Assembly (NCBI RefSeq): GCF_020026305.1
Contig: NZ_CP075691.1
Coordinates: forward strand, 2,294,001 to 2,358,000
Origin: Streptomyces sp. 135
Lineage (GTDB): Bacteria; Actinomycetota; Actinomycetes; Streptomycetales; Streptomycetaceae
DNA: 64,000 nucleotides
Direction: 5' to 3'
In this document: positions 35,677 to 43,931 of the stretch, piece by piece
How the letters are laid out: every line of letters begins with the position of its first letter
Numbering within the stretch: position 1 is the first letter of the stretch
Notes under the pieces: generated by a model
Databases searched by the model: none
What the model was told of the DNA's origin: nothing
Seen by the model: the letters and a program-made list of their open reading frames with translations, nothing else
Program-made: the position numbers and the translations under genes

Positions 35677-35901
35677 CTACGCCTGCGCGTCCTCCGCGTC
35701 CGGGTGCAGGCTCATCGGGCCGTAGATCTTGGTCGCGTCCTCGAAGAGGGAGACCTGATCGGCGCCGCCCTCGGCCAGTTCCTTCCAGTACTCACCGACC
35801 CAGGACTCGGCGTCACCCTGTGTGGTGAACTCCTCCGGGGTCAGCGCGGGCTGGACCTCCGTCCCGTCCGCCTTCTCGAACCGCCACGTCCATGCTGCCA
35901 T
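35677..35901 (-). CDS. small conserved hypothetical protein
   Basis: 74 residues (AAWTWRFEKADGTEVQPALT, then ESWVGEYWKELAEGGADQVS). It is acidic and mixed alpha/beta with conserved-looking Trp and Glu positions, no membrane segment and no cysteine. The compact sequence and G/C third positions support real coding. It diverges from the cobU-fusion gene; function unknown. Confidence 0.7.
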   Translation of the reverse strand: MAAWTWRFEKADGTEVQPALTPEEFTTQGDAESWVGEYWKELAEGGADQVSLFEDATKIYGPMSLHPDAEDAQA

Positions 35902-36003
35902 CGTCAGCCTCCCGAGGGTCCCGTAGCGGCTTGGGAGCCGCCTGAATCCGCTTGAAGCCTAGCCGGGCGCGCGGCGCCGGACCCGACGCGGGAGGATCTT
36001 CGT

Positions 36004-37248
36004 GTGGAACTGACTCTGCTCGGCACCGGCGCCCCCGAAGGACTGCCCCTCCCCGGCTGCCCCTGCGCGGCCTGCGCGACCGCCCTCGATGACGCGGCGC
36101 GCGCGGCCACCGCGCTGCTCGTGGACGGCGTCCTGCTGCTCGACCTCACGCCCGGCGCGGCCTTCGCGGCGGCCCGCGCGGGGCACTCGCTCGGCGGTGT
36201 GCGCCAGGTCCTGCTCTCCCATCCGCACGACGGGCCCGCCGTGGAGGTCCCGGCCGGCCTCCCGCAGCCCGGTCGCGTCGCCGACGGGCGGGAGCTGGCG
36301 CTGCTGACCGGCCACCGGGTGCGGGCGGTGGCGCTGGACGCGCCCGGCTCGGGGTACGAGGTGACGGGCCCGGACGGCGAACGGCTGCTGTACCTGCCGC
36401 CCGGCGGCGCCCCCGCGGGGCTCGCCGACGGCGACGGCAACGGCTTCGGCCTCGGCTTCACCGGGGCGCACGGCGGGCGGCCCGCGTACGAGATGGTCCT
36501 CGCCGACGTCCTCGGGCGTCCCGACGGGCTCGCCCGGCTGCGCGCGGCCGGTGCTGTCGGACCCACCACCGATGTCATCGCCGTCCACATCGGCCACGAG
36601 GTGCCGCCGGGGGCGGAGCTGACGCGCCGGCTCGCGGCCGCGGGCGCGCGGGCCGTGCCGGACGGGACGACGCTCGTCGTCGGCGCCTACGAGAACGTAC
36701 CGGACGTGCCGCGCCGCACCCTCGTCCTCGGCGGCGCCCGCTCGGGCAAGTCGGTGGAGGCCGAGCGGCGCCTGGAGGCCTTCCCCGAGGTGCTGTACGT
36801 CGCGACGGGCGGGACCAGGAACGGCGACGCCGAGTGGGCTGACCGGGTGAGCCTGCACCGCGAGCGGCGCCCCGGCTCGTGGCGGACCGCGGAGACCTGC
36901 GACCTCATGCCGCTGCTGAAGGACGACGGGCCGCCGCTGCTCATCGACTGCCTGTCGCTGTGGCTGACCCACGTCATGGACGAGGTGAACGCGTGGGACG
37001 ACGCCGAGTGGGCGGGCGGCGGCGAGCGGCGGCTGCGGGGGCGGGTCGCCGAGCTGGCGGACGCGGTGCGCGCCACCCGGCGCACGGTGGTCGCCGTCTC
37101 GAACGAGGTCGGTTCCGGCATCGTCCCCGCGACCGCGTCGGGCCGCCGCTACCGCGACGAACTGGGCCGCCTGAACGCGGCGTTCGCCGCCGAGTGCGAG
37201 CACGTGCTTCTCGTCGTGGCGGGACAGGCGCTGGCGCTGCGCGGCTGA
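36004..37248 (+). CDS. cobU: CobU (adenosylcobinamide kinase/guanylyltransferase) fused to a degenerate metallo-beta-lactamase-fold domain
   Basis: 414 residues, GTG start after GGGAGGATC. Residues ~236-414 are CobU: Walker A GGARSGKS (243-250), the guanylylated histidine region DRVSLHRERRPGSW (His285) and ALTHVMDEVN-like helix. It phosphorylates adenosylcobinamide and attaches GMP. Residues 1-230 resemble the PhnP/PqqB branch of the metallo-beta-lactamase fold: GTGAPEGLPLPGCPCAAC keeps the Cys19-Cys21-Cys24 zinc knuckle, but the HxHxDH box has decayed to HPHDGP (73-78), so the hydrolase site is probably dead. CobU alone is about 180 residues. Confidence 0.9.
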   Translation: MELTLLGTGAPEGLPLPGCPCAACATALDDAARAATALLVDGVLLLDLTPGAAFAAARAGHSLGGVRQVLLSHPHDGPAVEVPAGLPQPGRVADGRELALLTGHRVRAVALDAPGSGYEVTGPDGERLLYLPPGGAPAGLADGDGNGFGLGFTGAHGGRPAYEMVLADVLGRPDGLARLRAAGAVGPTTDVIAVHIGHEVPPGAELTRRLAAAGARAVPDGTTLVVGAYENVPDVPRRTLVLGGARSGKSVEAERRLEAFPEVLYVATGGTRNGDAEWADRVSLHRERRPGSWRTAETCDLMPLLKDDGPPLLIDCLSLWLTHVMDEVNAWDDAEWAGGGERRLRGRVAELADAVRATRRTVVAVSNEVGSGIVPATASGRRYRDELGRLNAAFAAECEHVLLVVAGQALALRG

Positions 37249-37279
37249 CCCGGCCGGCCTTCCGGTCGCCGCGCGTACG

Positions 37280-38404
37280 TCAGGTGGCCTCGCCCCTGCG
37301 CGCGATGACCCGGTAGGTGTTGGAGAAGCCGACGCGGGTGAGCAGCGGGGCCAGGAGCCGGTCGAGGGCCTGGGCGAGGGTCAGCACCGGCACGGCGGCC
37401 CACCACGCGGCGCGGCGGATCGTGAGGCCGAGCCGGGGCGCGGGCCTGGCGCGCCAGGGGACGTCGGCCCGGGGCAGGCAGCGGTCGAGGAAGAGGGCGA
37501 GCGCCCCGCTCAGGTCGGCGGGCACATGCGAGGCGCGGCGCTCGACGCGCACCACCGTGAAGCCGAGTTCCTCGAGTCCCGCGCGGAGGTTGGCGAGCGG
37601 CACGAGGTGCAGGTGCCGGGGCTGCGAGTACGACGGCCACCACCTGCCGAGCAGTCGGGCGTACCGGCAGCCGGGGTCGGGGGACTCGATCATCAGGTGG
37701 CCGCCGGGGCGCAGGACGGTCCTCGCCGCCGCGAGTTCCGCGCGGGGGTCGGGGCCGCGCTCCAGTTGGTGGAAGAGGCTCAGGGCGTCGTACCGGCCCG
37801 CGAGGCGGTCGGCGAGTCCGGTCAGGGTGCCGCGGTGGCCCTCCTCGACCCGGCCTCGGCGCACGGCCACCTCGATGCCCTTGCCGGGGTCGAGCCCGTC
37901 GAAGGACGTGTACGGCAGGACCTGCTTGGCGAGGGCCGGGAAGAGCGCCCGCCCGGTGCCGACGTCCAGCCAGCACTCGGGCTCGTCGAACTCGCGCAGG
38001 GCGCGGGCACGGGCCAGATGGCGCCGGTCGGTGGGTCTGGCGCCGAGGAGTCTGCCGAGCGCCTTGCTGCCCATGCCCCCGACGCCGCCGGCCCCGCCCA
38101 GTCCCCCCAGGCCGCCGAGGCCGCCGAGGCCCTCCCGGTGGCAGAGGTCGCGGTGGTAGAAGGCCAGGCCTTCGGGGGTGAGGCGGGGGTTCTGGAAACA
38201 GTGGCCGCAGTGGGCGCACTGGTCGAGCGTGAAGGTGCCCGGCTTGTGCTGGACCAGGTCGGTGGTGCGCAGCCGGGGCCGCAGCCGCGGGGAGCCGCAC
38301 CAGGGGCAGGCACGGCGGCGGGGCTCGTGGAACCGCTCGGTTCCCTGGGCGAGGGCGGCGAGGTAGGCGGGGCGTCGTTCGGCGATCCGCTGGGCGACGT
38401 CCAT
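37280..38404 (-). CDS. zinc-ribbon class I SAM methyltransferase with a Gly-rich insert
   Basis: 374 residues from the ATG at 38404; the frame runs on antisense through cobT without coding character. An N-terminal zinc ribbon (Cys33, Cys36, Cys63, Cys66) precedes a 21-residue insert of GLGG-type repeats at 92-112. The methyltransferase core follows: CWLDVGTGRALFPALAKQV as motif I, YDALSLFHQLERGPDPRAELA, and LRPGGHLMIESPDPG. A hydrophobic stretch near the end (AAWWAAVPVLTLAQALDRLL) may touch the membrane. The combination resembles sugar or polyketide-associated methyltransferases; substrate unknown. Confidence 0.82.
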   Translation of the reverse strand: MDVAQRIAERRPAYLAALAQGTERFHEPRRRACPWCGSPRLRPRLRTTDLVQHKPGTFTLDQCAHCGHCFQNPRLTPEGLAFYHRDLCHREGLGGLGGLGGLGGAGGVGGMGSKALGRLLGARPTDRRHLARARALREFDEPECWLDVGTGRALFPALAKQVLPYTSFDGLDPGKGIEVAVRRGRVEEGHRGTLTGLADRLAGRYDALSLFHQLERGPDPRAELAAARTVLRPGGHLMIESPDPGCRYARLLGRWWPSYSQPRHLHLVPLANLRAGLEELGFTVVRVERRASHVPADLSGALALFLDRCLPRADVPWRARPAPRLGLTIRRAAWWAAVPVLTLAQALDRLLAPLLTRVGFSNTYRVIARRGEAT

Positions 38405-38456
38405 GGCGTACTCCTGAAGTGTGCGGCTTTGGTGGATTAGGTCCGGCAATGACGTT

Positions 38457-38476
38457 ATGTGCCCAATGAGGCACAT
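38457..38476. promoter_or_regulatory. 7-bp inverted repeat in the divergent methyltransferase/cobT promoter
   Basis: ATGTGCC-CAATGA-GGCACAT, perfect arms with a six-base spacer, 53 bases upstream of the methyltransferase ATG and 93 bases upstream of cobT. Likely operator; no cobalamin riboswitch signature is visible here. Confidence 0.4.
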
Positions 38477-38569
38477 GCCGTAACCGCCGGGGAGCTCCCG
38501 CCGGACGGTGGTCCCGGCCCTCGGGGCCGTTCGAACACCGGCGCCCGGCCTGCCGGTACTGTTCGGCGA

Positions 38570-39697
38570 ATGAGCTCGCTGAATCTCGACGACTTCACCG
38601 ACCTGATCGAGCGGCCCGACGGCGGGGTGCGCCGCGACGCCGAGGAGCGCAGGGAGCGGCAGATCCTGCCGCCCGGATCCCTGGGCCGCCTCGACGAGCT
38701 GGGCGAGTGGCTGTCGGCGGCCCAGGCCGCGGTGCCGGTGCGGCCCGTCGAGCGGCCGCGCGTGGTGCTGTTCGCGGGCGACCACGGCGTCTCCGAGCTC
38801 GGTGTCTCGGCGCGGCCCGCGGGGAGCGCCGCCGCTCTCGTCCGTGCCGTCCTGGCCGGCGAGAGTCCGGTGACCGTGCTCGCGCGCCGCCTCGACGTGC
38901 CCGTACGCGTCGTCGACATGGCGCTCGACTGCGACCCGGCCGAGCTGCCCGCCGAGGTCGCAGGGCACCGGGTGCGGCGCGGTTCGGGGCGTATCGACAT
39001 CGAGGACGCGCTGAGCGCCGAGGAGGCCGAGCGGGCGGTGCGCGCCGGCATGGCCGTAGCCGACGAGGAGGCCGACTCCGGCACCGATCTGATCGTGCTC
39101 GGCGATGTGAGCGTCGGGGGTACGACGCCCGCCGCGACGCTGATCGCCGCGCTCTGCGGCACCGACGCGTCCGTGGTGACCGGGCGGGGCGGCGAGGCCA
39201 TCGACGACCTGGCGTGGATGCGCAAGTGCGCGGCGGTGCGGGACGCCCTGCGGCGGGCGCGGCCCGTGCTCGGCGACCAGCTGGAGCTGCTCGCGACGGT
39301 GGGCGGCGCCGACCTGGCCGCGATGACGGGCTTCCTGTTGCAGTGCGCGGTGCGGCGTACGCCGGTGATCCTCGACGGCGTGGTGGCGTCGGCGGCGGCG
39401 CTGGTGGCCCAGCGGGTCGCCTTCCGGGCGCCGGACTGGTGGCTCGCGGGGCACGACAGCGGGGAGCCGGCCCAGGCCAAGGCGTTGGACCGGATGGCCC
39501 TTGAGCCCCTCCTGGACCACGGGGTCAGGGTCGGCGAGGGCGCCGGGGGTCTGCTGGCCCTGCCGCTGGTGCAGGCGGCCGCGGCCCTGTCGGCGGAGCT
39601 GCCGGAGCGGGCCGCCGCCGCGGAGACCGAGGCGGAGGCCGAGAGGGACACCGAAACGGAGGCCCAGGCGGAGCCTGCCATTCCGCCCACCGAGTAG
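38570..39697 (+). CDS. cobT: nicotinate-nucleotide-dimethylbenzimidazole phosphoribosyltransferase
   Basis: 375 residues from the ATG at 38570; TACTGT seven bases upstream looks like a -10 box, implying a leaderless mRNA. CobT makes alpha-ribazole phosphate, the lower-ligand precursor of cobalamin. Family motifs are LPPGSLGRLDELGEWL, VLFAGDHGVSELGVSA, DLIVLGDVSVGGTTPAAT and GEGAGGLLALPLVQAA with the catalytic Glu. The C-terminal ~30 residues are Glu/Ala/Thr-rich and dispensable-looking. Works with CobU and CobS encoded nearby. Confidence 0.95.
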   Translation: MSSLNLDDFTDLIERPDGGVRRDAEERRERQILPPGSLGRLDELGEWLSAAQAAVPVRPVERPRVVLFAGDHGVSELGVSARPAGSAAALVRAVLAGESPVTVLARRLDVPVRVVDMALDCDPAELPAEVAGHRVRRGSGRIDIEDALSAEEAERAVRAGMAVADEEADSGTDLIVLGDVSVGGTTPAATLIAALCGTDASVVTGRGGEAIDDLAWMRKCAAVRDALRRARPVLGDQLELLATVGGADLAAMTGFLLQCAVRRTPVILDGVVASAAALVAQRVAFRAPDWWLAGHDSGEPAQAKALDRMALEPLLDHGVRVGEGAGGLLALPLVQAAAALSAELPERAAAAETEAEAERDTETEAQAEPAIPPTE

Positions 39698-39749
39698 GCG
39701 TCCGGCGGCACGGAACGGCACGACGGCCTTGCCCATATGATCCCTTTTT

Positions 39750-41516
39750 ATGGGAGTTGAGCAGGTTGTCACCAGGCAACGGAAACCACGCACCGTCACA
39801 CAACGCCGCGCCGCCGGTTTCACCGTCTGGTATCTCCGCGCCGTCACGTTCATCAACTTCCTCAGCGCGGTCTGGGTCTCCCTCGGGCAGGACCTGCGGC
39901 AGCACAACACGGAGAACTACTTCACCCCGTACCTGCTGACCGCGGGCTTCGCGTCCGGGGCGTTCACGATGTTCCTGGCGATCACGATGCGGCGCCGCAA
40001 GCGCGCCGCGTGGATCCTCAACGTCGTACTCAGCGGGCTCTTCCTGCTGCTCTTCGCCTTCGCGATGTGCTTCCCGGAGGTCCGGCGGTACGCGCAGAAC
40101 TGGATCTCCCTCGTCCTGACCGCCGCCTTCGTCGCGGCGCTGGTCATCGGGCGACGCGAGTTCTACGCCAAGGGCGACCGGTCCAACCCGAGGCTGGCTT
40201 CGGCCGTGGCGGTCGGCGGGCTCCTCGTGACGTCGCTGATCGCCGCGCTGCTCGTCACCGTCACCAACCGCGCCCAGGACGGCGACCGTTCGGCCTTCCT
40301 CGACCGGTGGCGCTACGGCACCATGCGCCTGGTCTCGCTGGCCGCCGACGACCAGCGCTTCGAAGGCATCACCACGCCCGGCTGGGTCAACGTCTCCATC
40401 AACGTCCTCAGCGCGCTGCTGCTCTGCGCCGTCCTGTACGCGGCGTTCCGCTCCCGCAGGGCCGTCGATCCGCTCAGCGAGGAGGACGAGGAGCGGCTGC
40501 GCGCACTGCTCGCCCGGCACGGCGAGCGCGACTCGCTCGGTTACTTCGCGCTGCGCCGCGAGAAGAGCGTCGTCTGGTCACCGACCGGCAAGGCGGCGGT
40601 CGCGTACCGCGTCGTCGGCGGCGTCTCCCTGGCCTCCGGCGACCCCATCGGCGACCCGGAGGCCTGGCCGGGGGCGATCGAGCCGTGGCTCGCCGAGGCC
40701 CGCGAGCACGGCTGGATCCCCGCCGTGATGGGCGCGAGCGAGGAGGGGGGCACGATCTACGCCCGGCACGGCCTGGACGCTCTGGAGCTGGGCGACGAGG
40801 CGATCGTGGAGACGGCGGAGTTCAGCCTGGAGGGGCGGGCCATGCGCACCGTCCGCCAGGCGTACAACCGCGTCAGGCGCGCGGGCTACACCGTGCGCAT
40901 CCGCCGCCACGAGGACATTCCGCCCGACGAGATGGCGGAACTGCTGCGGCGCGCCGACGACTGGCGCGACGGCGCCACCGAGCGCGGCTTCTCCATGGCG
41001 CTCGGACGGCTCGGCGACCCCGCGGACGGGCGGTGCGTGATGCTGGAGTGCACGGACGCCGACGGCGAGCTGAGGGCGGTGCTCTCCTTCGTGCCGTGGG
41101 GGCCGCGCGGGCTCTCCCTGGACCTGATGCGGCGCGACCGCGACAGCGAGAACGGCCTGATGGAGTTCATGGTCATCGAACTCCTCCAGCGCGCCCCCGA
41201 GATCCAGGTCACGCAGGTCTCGCTCAACTTCGCGATGTTCCGGTCGGTCTTCGAACGTGGCTCGCGGCTCGGCGCGGGCCCGGTCCTTCGCCTGTGGCGG
41301 TCGCTGCTCAGCTTCTTCTCCCGGTGGTGGCAGATCGAATCCCTCTACCGCGCCAACGCCAAGTACCGGCCGATCTGGGAACCCCGCTTCCTCCTCTTCG
41401 AGAAGAGCGGCGACCTGCCGCGCATCGGCATCGCGTCGGCGCGCGCGGAAGGCTTCCTCGAAGCGCCGGGACTGCCGAAGTTCCTGCACCGCAAGCATCT
41501 GGAGTCGAGACGATGA
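39750..41516 (+). CDS. MprF-like phosphatidylglycerol aminoacyltransferase (DUF2156)
   Basis: 588 residues. Residues 1-240 form about seven membrane helices (the flippase-like part, shorter than in MprF). Residues 260-588 form the DUF2156 tandem GNAT-type domain that moves an aminoacyl group from tRNA to phosphatidylglycerol (GYFALRREKSVVWSPTGKAAV, SLASGDPIGDPEAW, NFAMFRSVFERG, WQIESLYRANAKYRPIW). It resembles LysX of mycobacteria without the lysyl-tRNA synthetase half. The product would add positive charge to the membrane. The TGA overlaps the ATG of the rhomboid-like gene. Confidence 0.9.
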   Translation: MGVEQVVTRQRKPRTVTQRRAAGFTVWYLRAVTFINFLSAVWVSLGQDLRQHNTENYFTPYLLTAGFASGAFTMFLAITMRRRKRAAWILNVVLSGLFLLLFAFAMCFPEVRRYAQNWISLVLTAAFVAALVIGRREFYAKGDRSNPRLASAVAVGGLLVTSLIAALLVTVTNRAQDGDRSAFLDRWRYGTMRLVSLAADDQRFEGITTPGWVNVSINVLSALLLCAVLYAAFRSRRAVDPLSEEDEERLRALLARHGERDSLGYFALRREKSVVWSPTGKAAVAYRVVGGVSLASGDPIGDPEAWPGAIEPWLAEAREHGWIPAVMGASEEGGTIYARHGLDALELGDEAIVETAEFSLEGRAMRTVRQAYNRVRRAGYTVRIRRHEDIPPDEMAELLRRADDWRDGATERGFSMALGRLGDPADGRCVMLECTDADGELRAVLSFVPWGPRGLSLDLMRRDRDSENGLMEFMVIELLQRAPEIQVTQVSLNFAMFRSVFERGSRLGAGPVLRLWRSLLSFFSRWWQIESLYRANAKYRPIWEPRFLLFEKSGDLPRIGIASARAEGFLEAPGLPKFLHRKHLESRR

Positions 41517-42232
41517 GCACCCTGGCCCGCTTCGCCCGCGCCGAGTGGAGACCCCTCGTCTCCACCGTGCGCGACGCGCTCGTCGCCCGGCGATGGCGGG
41601 CCGTGCCCATGACGCTCGCGGCGGTCTGCCTCACCGCGCTCCTGCAGTACGTGCAGAACCGGTCCTGGGGATACCAGTTCGTCCAGAACGTCGGCGCCGT
41701 GCGCGCCGACGACCCCCTGTGGCTCGCGCTCCTGCGCACCCCGCTCTCCCTCTTCGTGCCCGCGCTCGACCTGCCCGTATGGGGTGCGCTCGCGCAGATC
41801 CTGCTCGTCTTCGGGATCGCCGAGATCTGCCTCGGCCGGCGGCGCGCGCTCCTCATCGCGTCCGTGGCCACGCTGGCCGGCACGCTCTACGCGCGCGTGG
41901 GCATCGAGCTGGGCCCCGGCAGCCCCGTCGGCCTGCCCGCCTCGGACGCGCGGGTCGTCGACACGGGCCCGTCCGCCGCCGTCGTGGGCCTCGCGCTGTA
42001 CGTGTGCTGGCGCCACCGGGCGTACTGCACCGCGGCCCTGGTGTCCGCCCTGATGGTCGTCGAGGTGATCGTCAAGGACAACCTCGCGGGCAAGGAGCAC
42101 TTGGCGGCGATCGCGGCCGTGCTGGTGCTCTGCGCGCTCTCCGCGGTGCTTCACCGAGGCGGCGGCAAGCGCTCCGGGTCCGCGTCACGGTACGGCTTCG
42201 GGTCGGGCGAGAAGCCGCCGATCCAGTCCTGA
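41513..42232 (+). CDS. rhomboid-like membrane protein coupled to the MprF-like gene
   Basis: 239 residues, ATGA overlap with the upstream gene. Six helices are predicted. In place of the rhomboid HxxxN helix is WGALAQILLVFGIAEICLG. The active-site-like motif is TGPSAAVVGLAL (Ser154), and KEHLAAIAAVL (His196) fits the histidine helix, so a Ser-His dyad is possible. I place it in the rhomboid-like superfamily on pattern alone; catalysis is not certain. Translational coupling suggests shared function with the lipid aminoacylase. Its 3' end overlaps the convergent membrane-protein gene by 82 bases. Confidence 0.75.
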   Translation: MSTLARFARAEWRPLVSTVRDALVARRWRAVPMTLAAVCLTALLQYVQNRSWGYQFVQNVGAVRADDPLWLALLRTPLSLFVPALDLPVWGALAQILLVFGIAEICLGRRRALLIASVATLAGTLYARVGIELGPGSPVGLPASDARVVDTGPSAAVVGLALYVCWRHRAYCTAALVSALMVVEVIVKDNLAGKEHLAAIAAVLVLCALSAVLHRGGGKRSGSASRYGFGSGEKPPIQS

Positions 42233-42936
42233 AGCCTGCGGCGCGGCCTCGCCCAGCGGCGGTCGTGGCGGAAGGCGCGCAGGCCCGCACGCGCGCGTGT
42301 CCGGGGCCGGTCGCGGTAGAAGCGCCGCGCCCACGCCGATCCCGGCCGGGCCAGCCGGACCGCGCCGACCAGCGCGACGAGCGGGATCACCATGCCGATC
42401 AGGGCGGTACGCAGCTTGCCCTTGAGGAGCGCGATCAGGGCGAAGGCACAGTTCAGCCCGATGTTCAGCGCCAGCAGGCCGCGGTTGTGCCGCTCGACGG
42501 CCGTCAGGTCGTCGACCCCGAACGGCGTGAAGCCGGTGAGCACCAGGACGACCAGGGCGGCCGTGAGCATCACGACCTCCACGCTCTTGCGGCCCTGCTC
42601 GCTCCAGTAGACGTCGTCGAGGTGGAGGATCAGCGCGAACTCGTCGAGCACGAGGCCGGCGCCGGTCCCGAAGATGACGGCGGCGTACAGCGGGGCGGCA
42701 CCGTGCCGCCCGGCGGCCGCCGCCCAGAACCCGCCGACCAGCATGAGGAAGATGCCCGGCACGACGTGGTGGACATGCACCTTGCCCGAACTGATGTTCC
42801 GGAACGGGCCCTTGCCCGCCCGGATGAGCCGGGTGATCGTCCGCGTGACGAGGAACGACCCGACGAAGGAGAGCAGCGCGAGCAGCAGCGGCAGCTTCCC
42901 CGGCTCGACGACGTTCCGGTACCACCAGTCGCTCAT
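42151..42936 (-). CDS. integral membrane protein with a conserved His cluster
   Basis: 261 residues from the ATG at 42936; the longer open frame upstream is antisense to cobS. Six or seven helices. The first loop holds KVHVHHVVPGIFLMLVGG, a His-rich motif reminiscent of membrane enzymes or metal-binding proteins, followed by LDEFALILHLDDVYW with several Asp residues. A basic tail ends the protein. Function unknown. It converges on the rhomboid-like gene with an 82-base overlap and diverges from cobS. Confidence 0.78.
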   Translation of the reverse strand: MSDWWYRNVVEPGKLPLLLALLSFVGSFLVTRTITRLIRAGKGPFRNISSGKVHVHHVVPGIFLMLVGGFWAAAAGRHGAAPLYAAVIFGTGAGLVLDEFALILHLDDVYWSEQGRKSVEVVMLTAALVVLVLTGFTPFGVDDLTAVERHNRGLLALNIGLNCAFALIALLKGKLRTALIGMVIPLVALVGAVRLARPGSAWARRFYRDRPRTRARAGLRAFRHDRRWARPRRRLQDWIGGFSPDPKPYRDADPERLPPPR

Positions 42937-43002
42937 GCGGCCATCCTCCGTCCCCGCAGGGCGATCCGCAGGGCGGCCCGTCGCCCGGGGTAGCCTGCCG
43001 CG

Positions 43003-43785
43003 GTGTCCAGAACCTCCCCCGCCGACGGCATACGTTTCGCCTTCGGCACCCTCACCGCGCTCCCCGTCAGGGTCACCCGCTGGGACCGCGGAGCCGCGCG
43101 CGCCGGCATGCAGTGCGCCCCCCTCGCCGGCCTGGTGATCGGCCTCTGCGCGGCGGGTGTCGGCGGCGCCCTGACGCTGCTCGGCGCCGGGCCCCTGCTC
43201 GCCGCCGTGGCGACCGTCGCCACGCCCGCCGCCCTCACCCGCGGCCTGCATCTCGACGGCCTCGCGGACACCGCCGACGGCCTCGGCAGCGCCAGGCCCG
43301 CCGACGACGCGCTGCGCGTCATGAAGCAGTCCGACATCGGCCCCTTCGGCGTCCTCACCCTGCTCTTCGTGCTCCTCGCCCAGGTCGCCGCGGTCTGCCG
43401 GCTCTACGAGAGGTCCTGGGCGGAAGGCGCCGTCGCCGTCGTCGTCTCGGCCACCGCCGCCCGGCTCGCCCTCACCCTGGCCGCCCGCGCCGGAGTGCCC
43501 CCGGCCCGCCCCGAAGGCCTCGGCGCCGCCGTCGCCGGGGTCGTGCCGCGAGGACGGGCACTGCTGGTCGCGGCGGTCGTCACGGGCGCGGCGGCGGGCG
43601 CGGGCGCACCGCTCGGTACGTACGGCATCGCGCGGGCGGCGGCCTGTGTGGTCCTCGCGCTCGGCGCCGCCGAACTGCTGCTCCGCCACTGCGTACGACG
43701 GTTCGGCGGCGTCACCGGAGACGTCTTCGGCGGCCTCGCCGAGACGGCGGCGACCACCGCTCTGGTGGTGCTCGTGCTCGGCTGA
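43003..43785 (+). CDS. cobS: adenosylcobinamide-GDP ribazoletransferase (cobalamin synthase)
   Basis: 260 residues, GTG start with TAGCCT six bases upstream (possible leaderless mRNA). CobS is a membrane enzyme joining adenosylcobinamide-GDP to alpha-ribazole phosphate. Signatures are FGTLTALPV, the active-site GLHLDGLADTADGLG and MKQSDIGPFGVL, plus GGVTGDVFGGLAE near the end. About seven helices. It completes the set with CobU (36004) and CobT (38570) although the three genes are not contiguous. Confidence 0.95.
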   Translation: MSRTSPADGIRFAFGTLTALPVRVTRWDRGAARAGMQCAPLAGLVIGLCAAGVGGALTLLGAGPLLAAVATVATPAALTRGLHLDGLADTADGLGSARPADDALRVMKQSDIGPFGVLTLLFVLLAQVAAVCRLYERSWAEGAVAVVVSATAARLALTLAARAGVPPARPEGLGAAVAGVVPRGRALLVAAVVTGAAAGAGAPLGTYGIARAAACVVLALGAAELLLRHCVRRFGGVTGDVFGGLAETAATTALVVLVLG

Positions 43786-43931
43786 CTCCCGGGTCGGCGG
43801 AAACCGCCGCGTACGCGACACTCCATCGAACACACACAGTCAGGCGCACCGCAGCGCTCACGGGCGTAGGCTCGCGACGGGCTCACCACCCCACAGCCCG
43901 TCGAAACCAACCGAAAGAGGACCTCACCACC

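Noticed and set aside
38405..38569. Possible cobalamin riboswitch upstream of cobT
   Set aside because: No B12-box-like or conserved aptamer sequence found; only the short palindrome.
37280..39910. 876-codon open frame joining the methyltransferase to sequence antisense to cobT
   Set aside because: Similarity begins only at the ATG at 38404; cobT on the other strand accounts for the rest.
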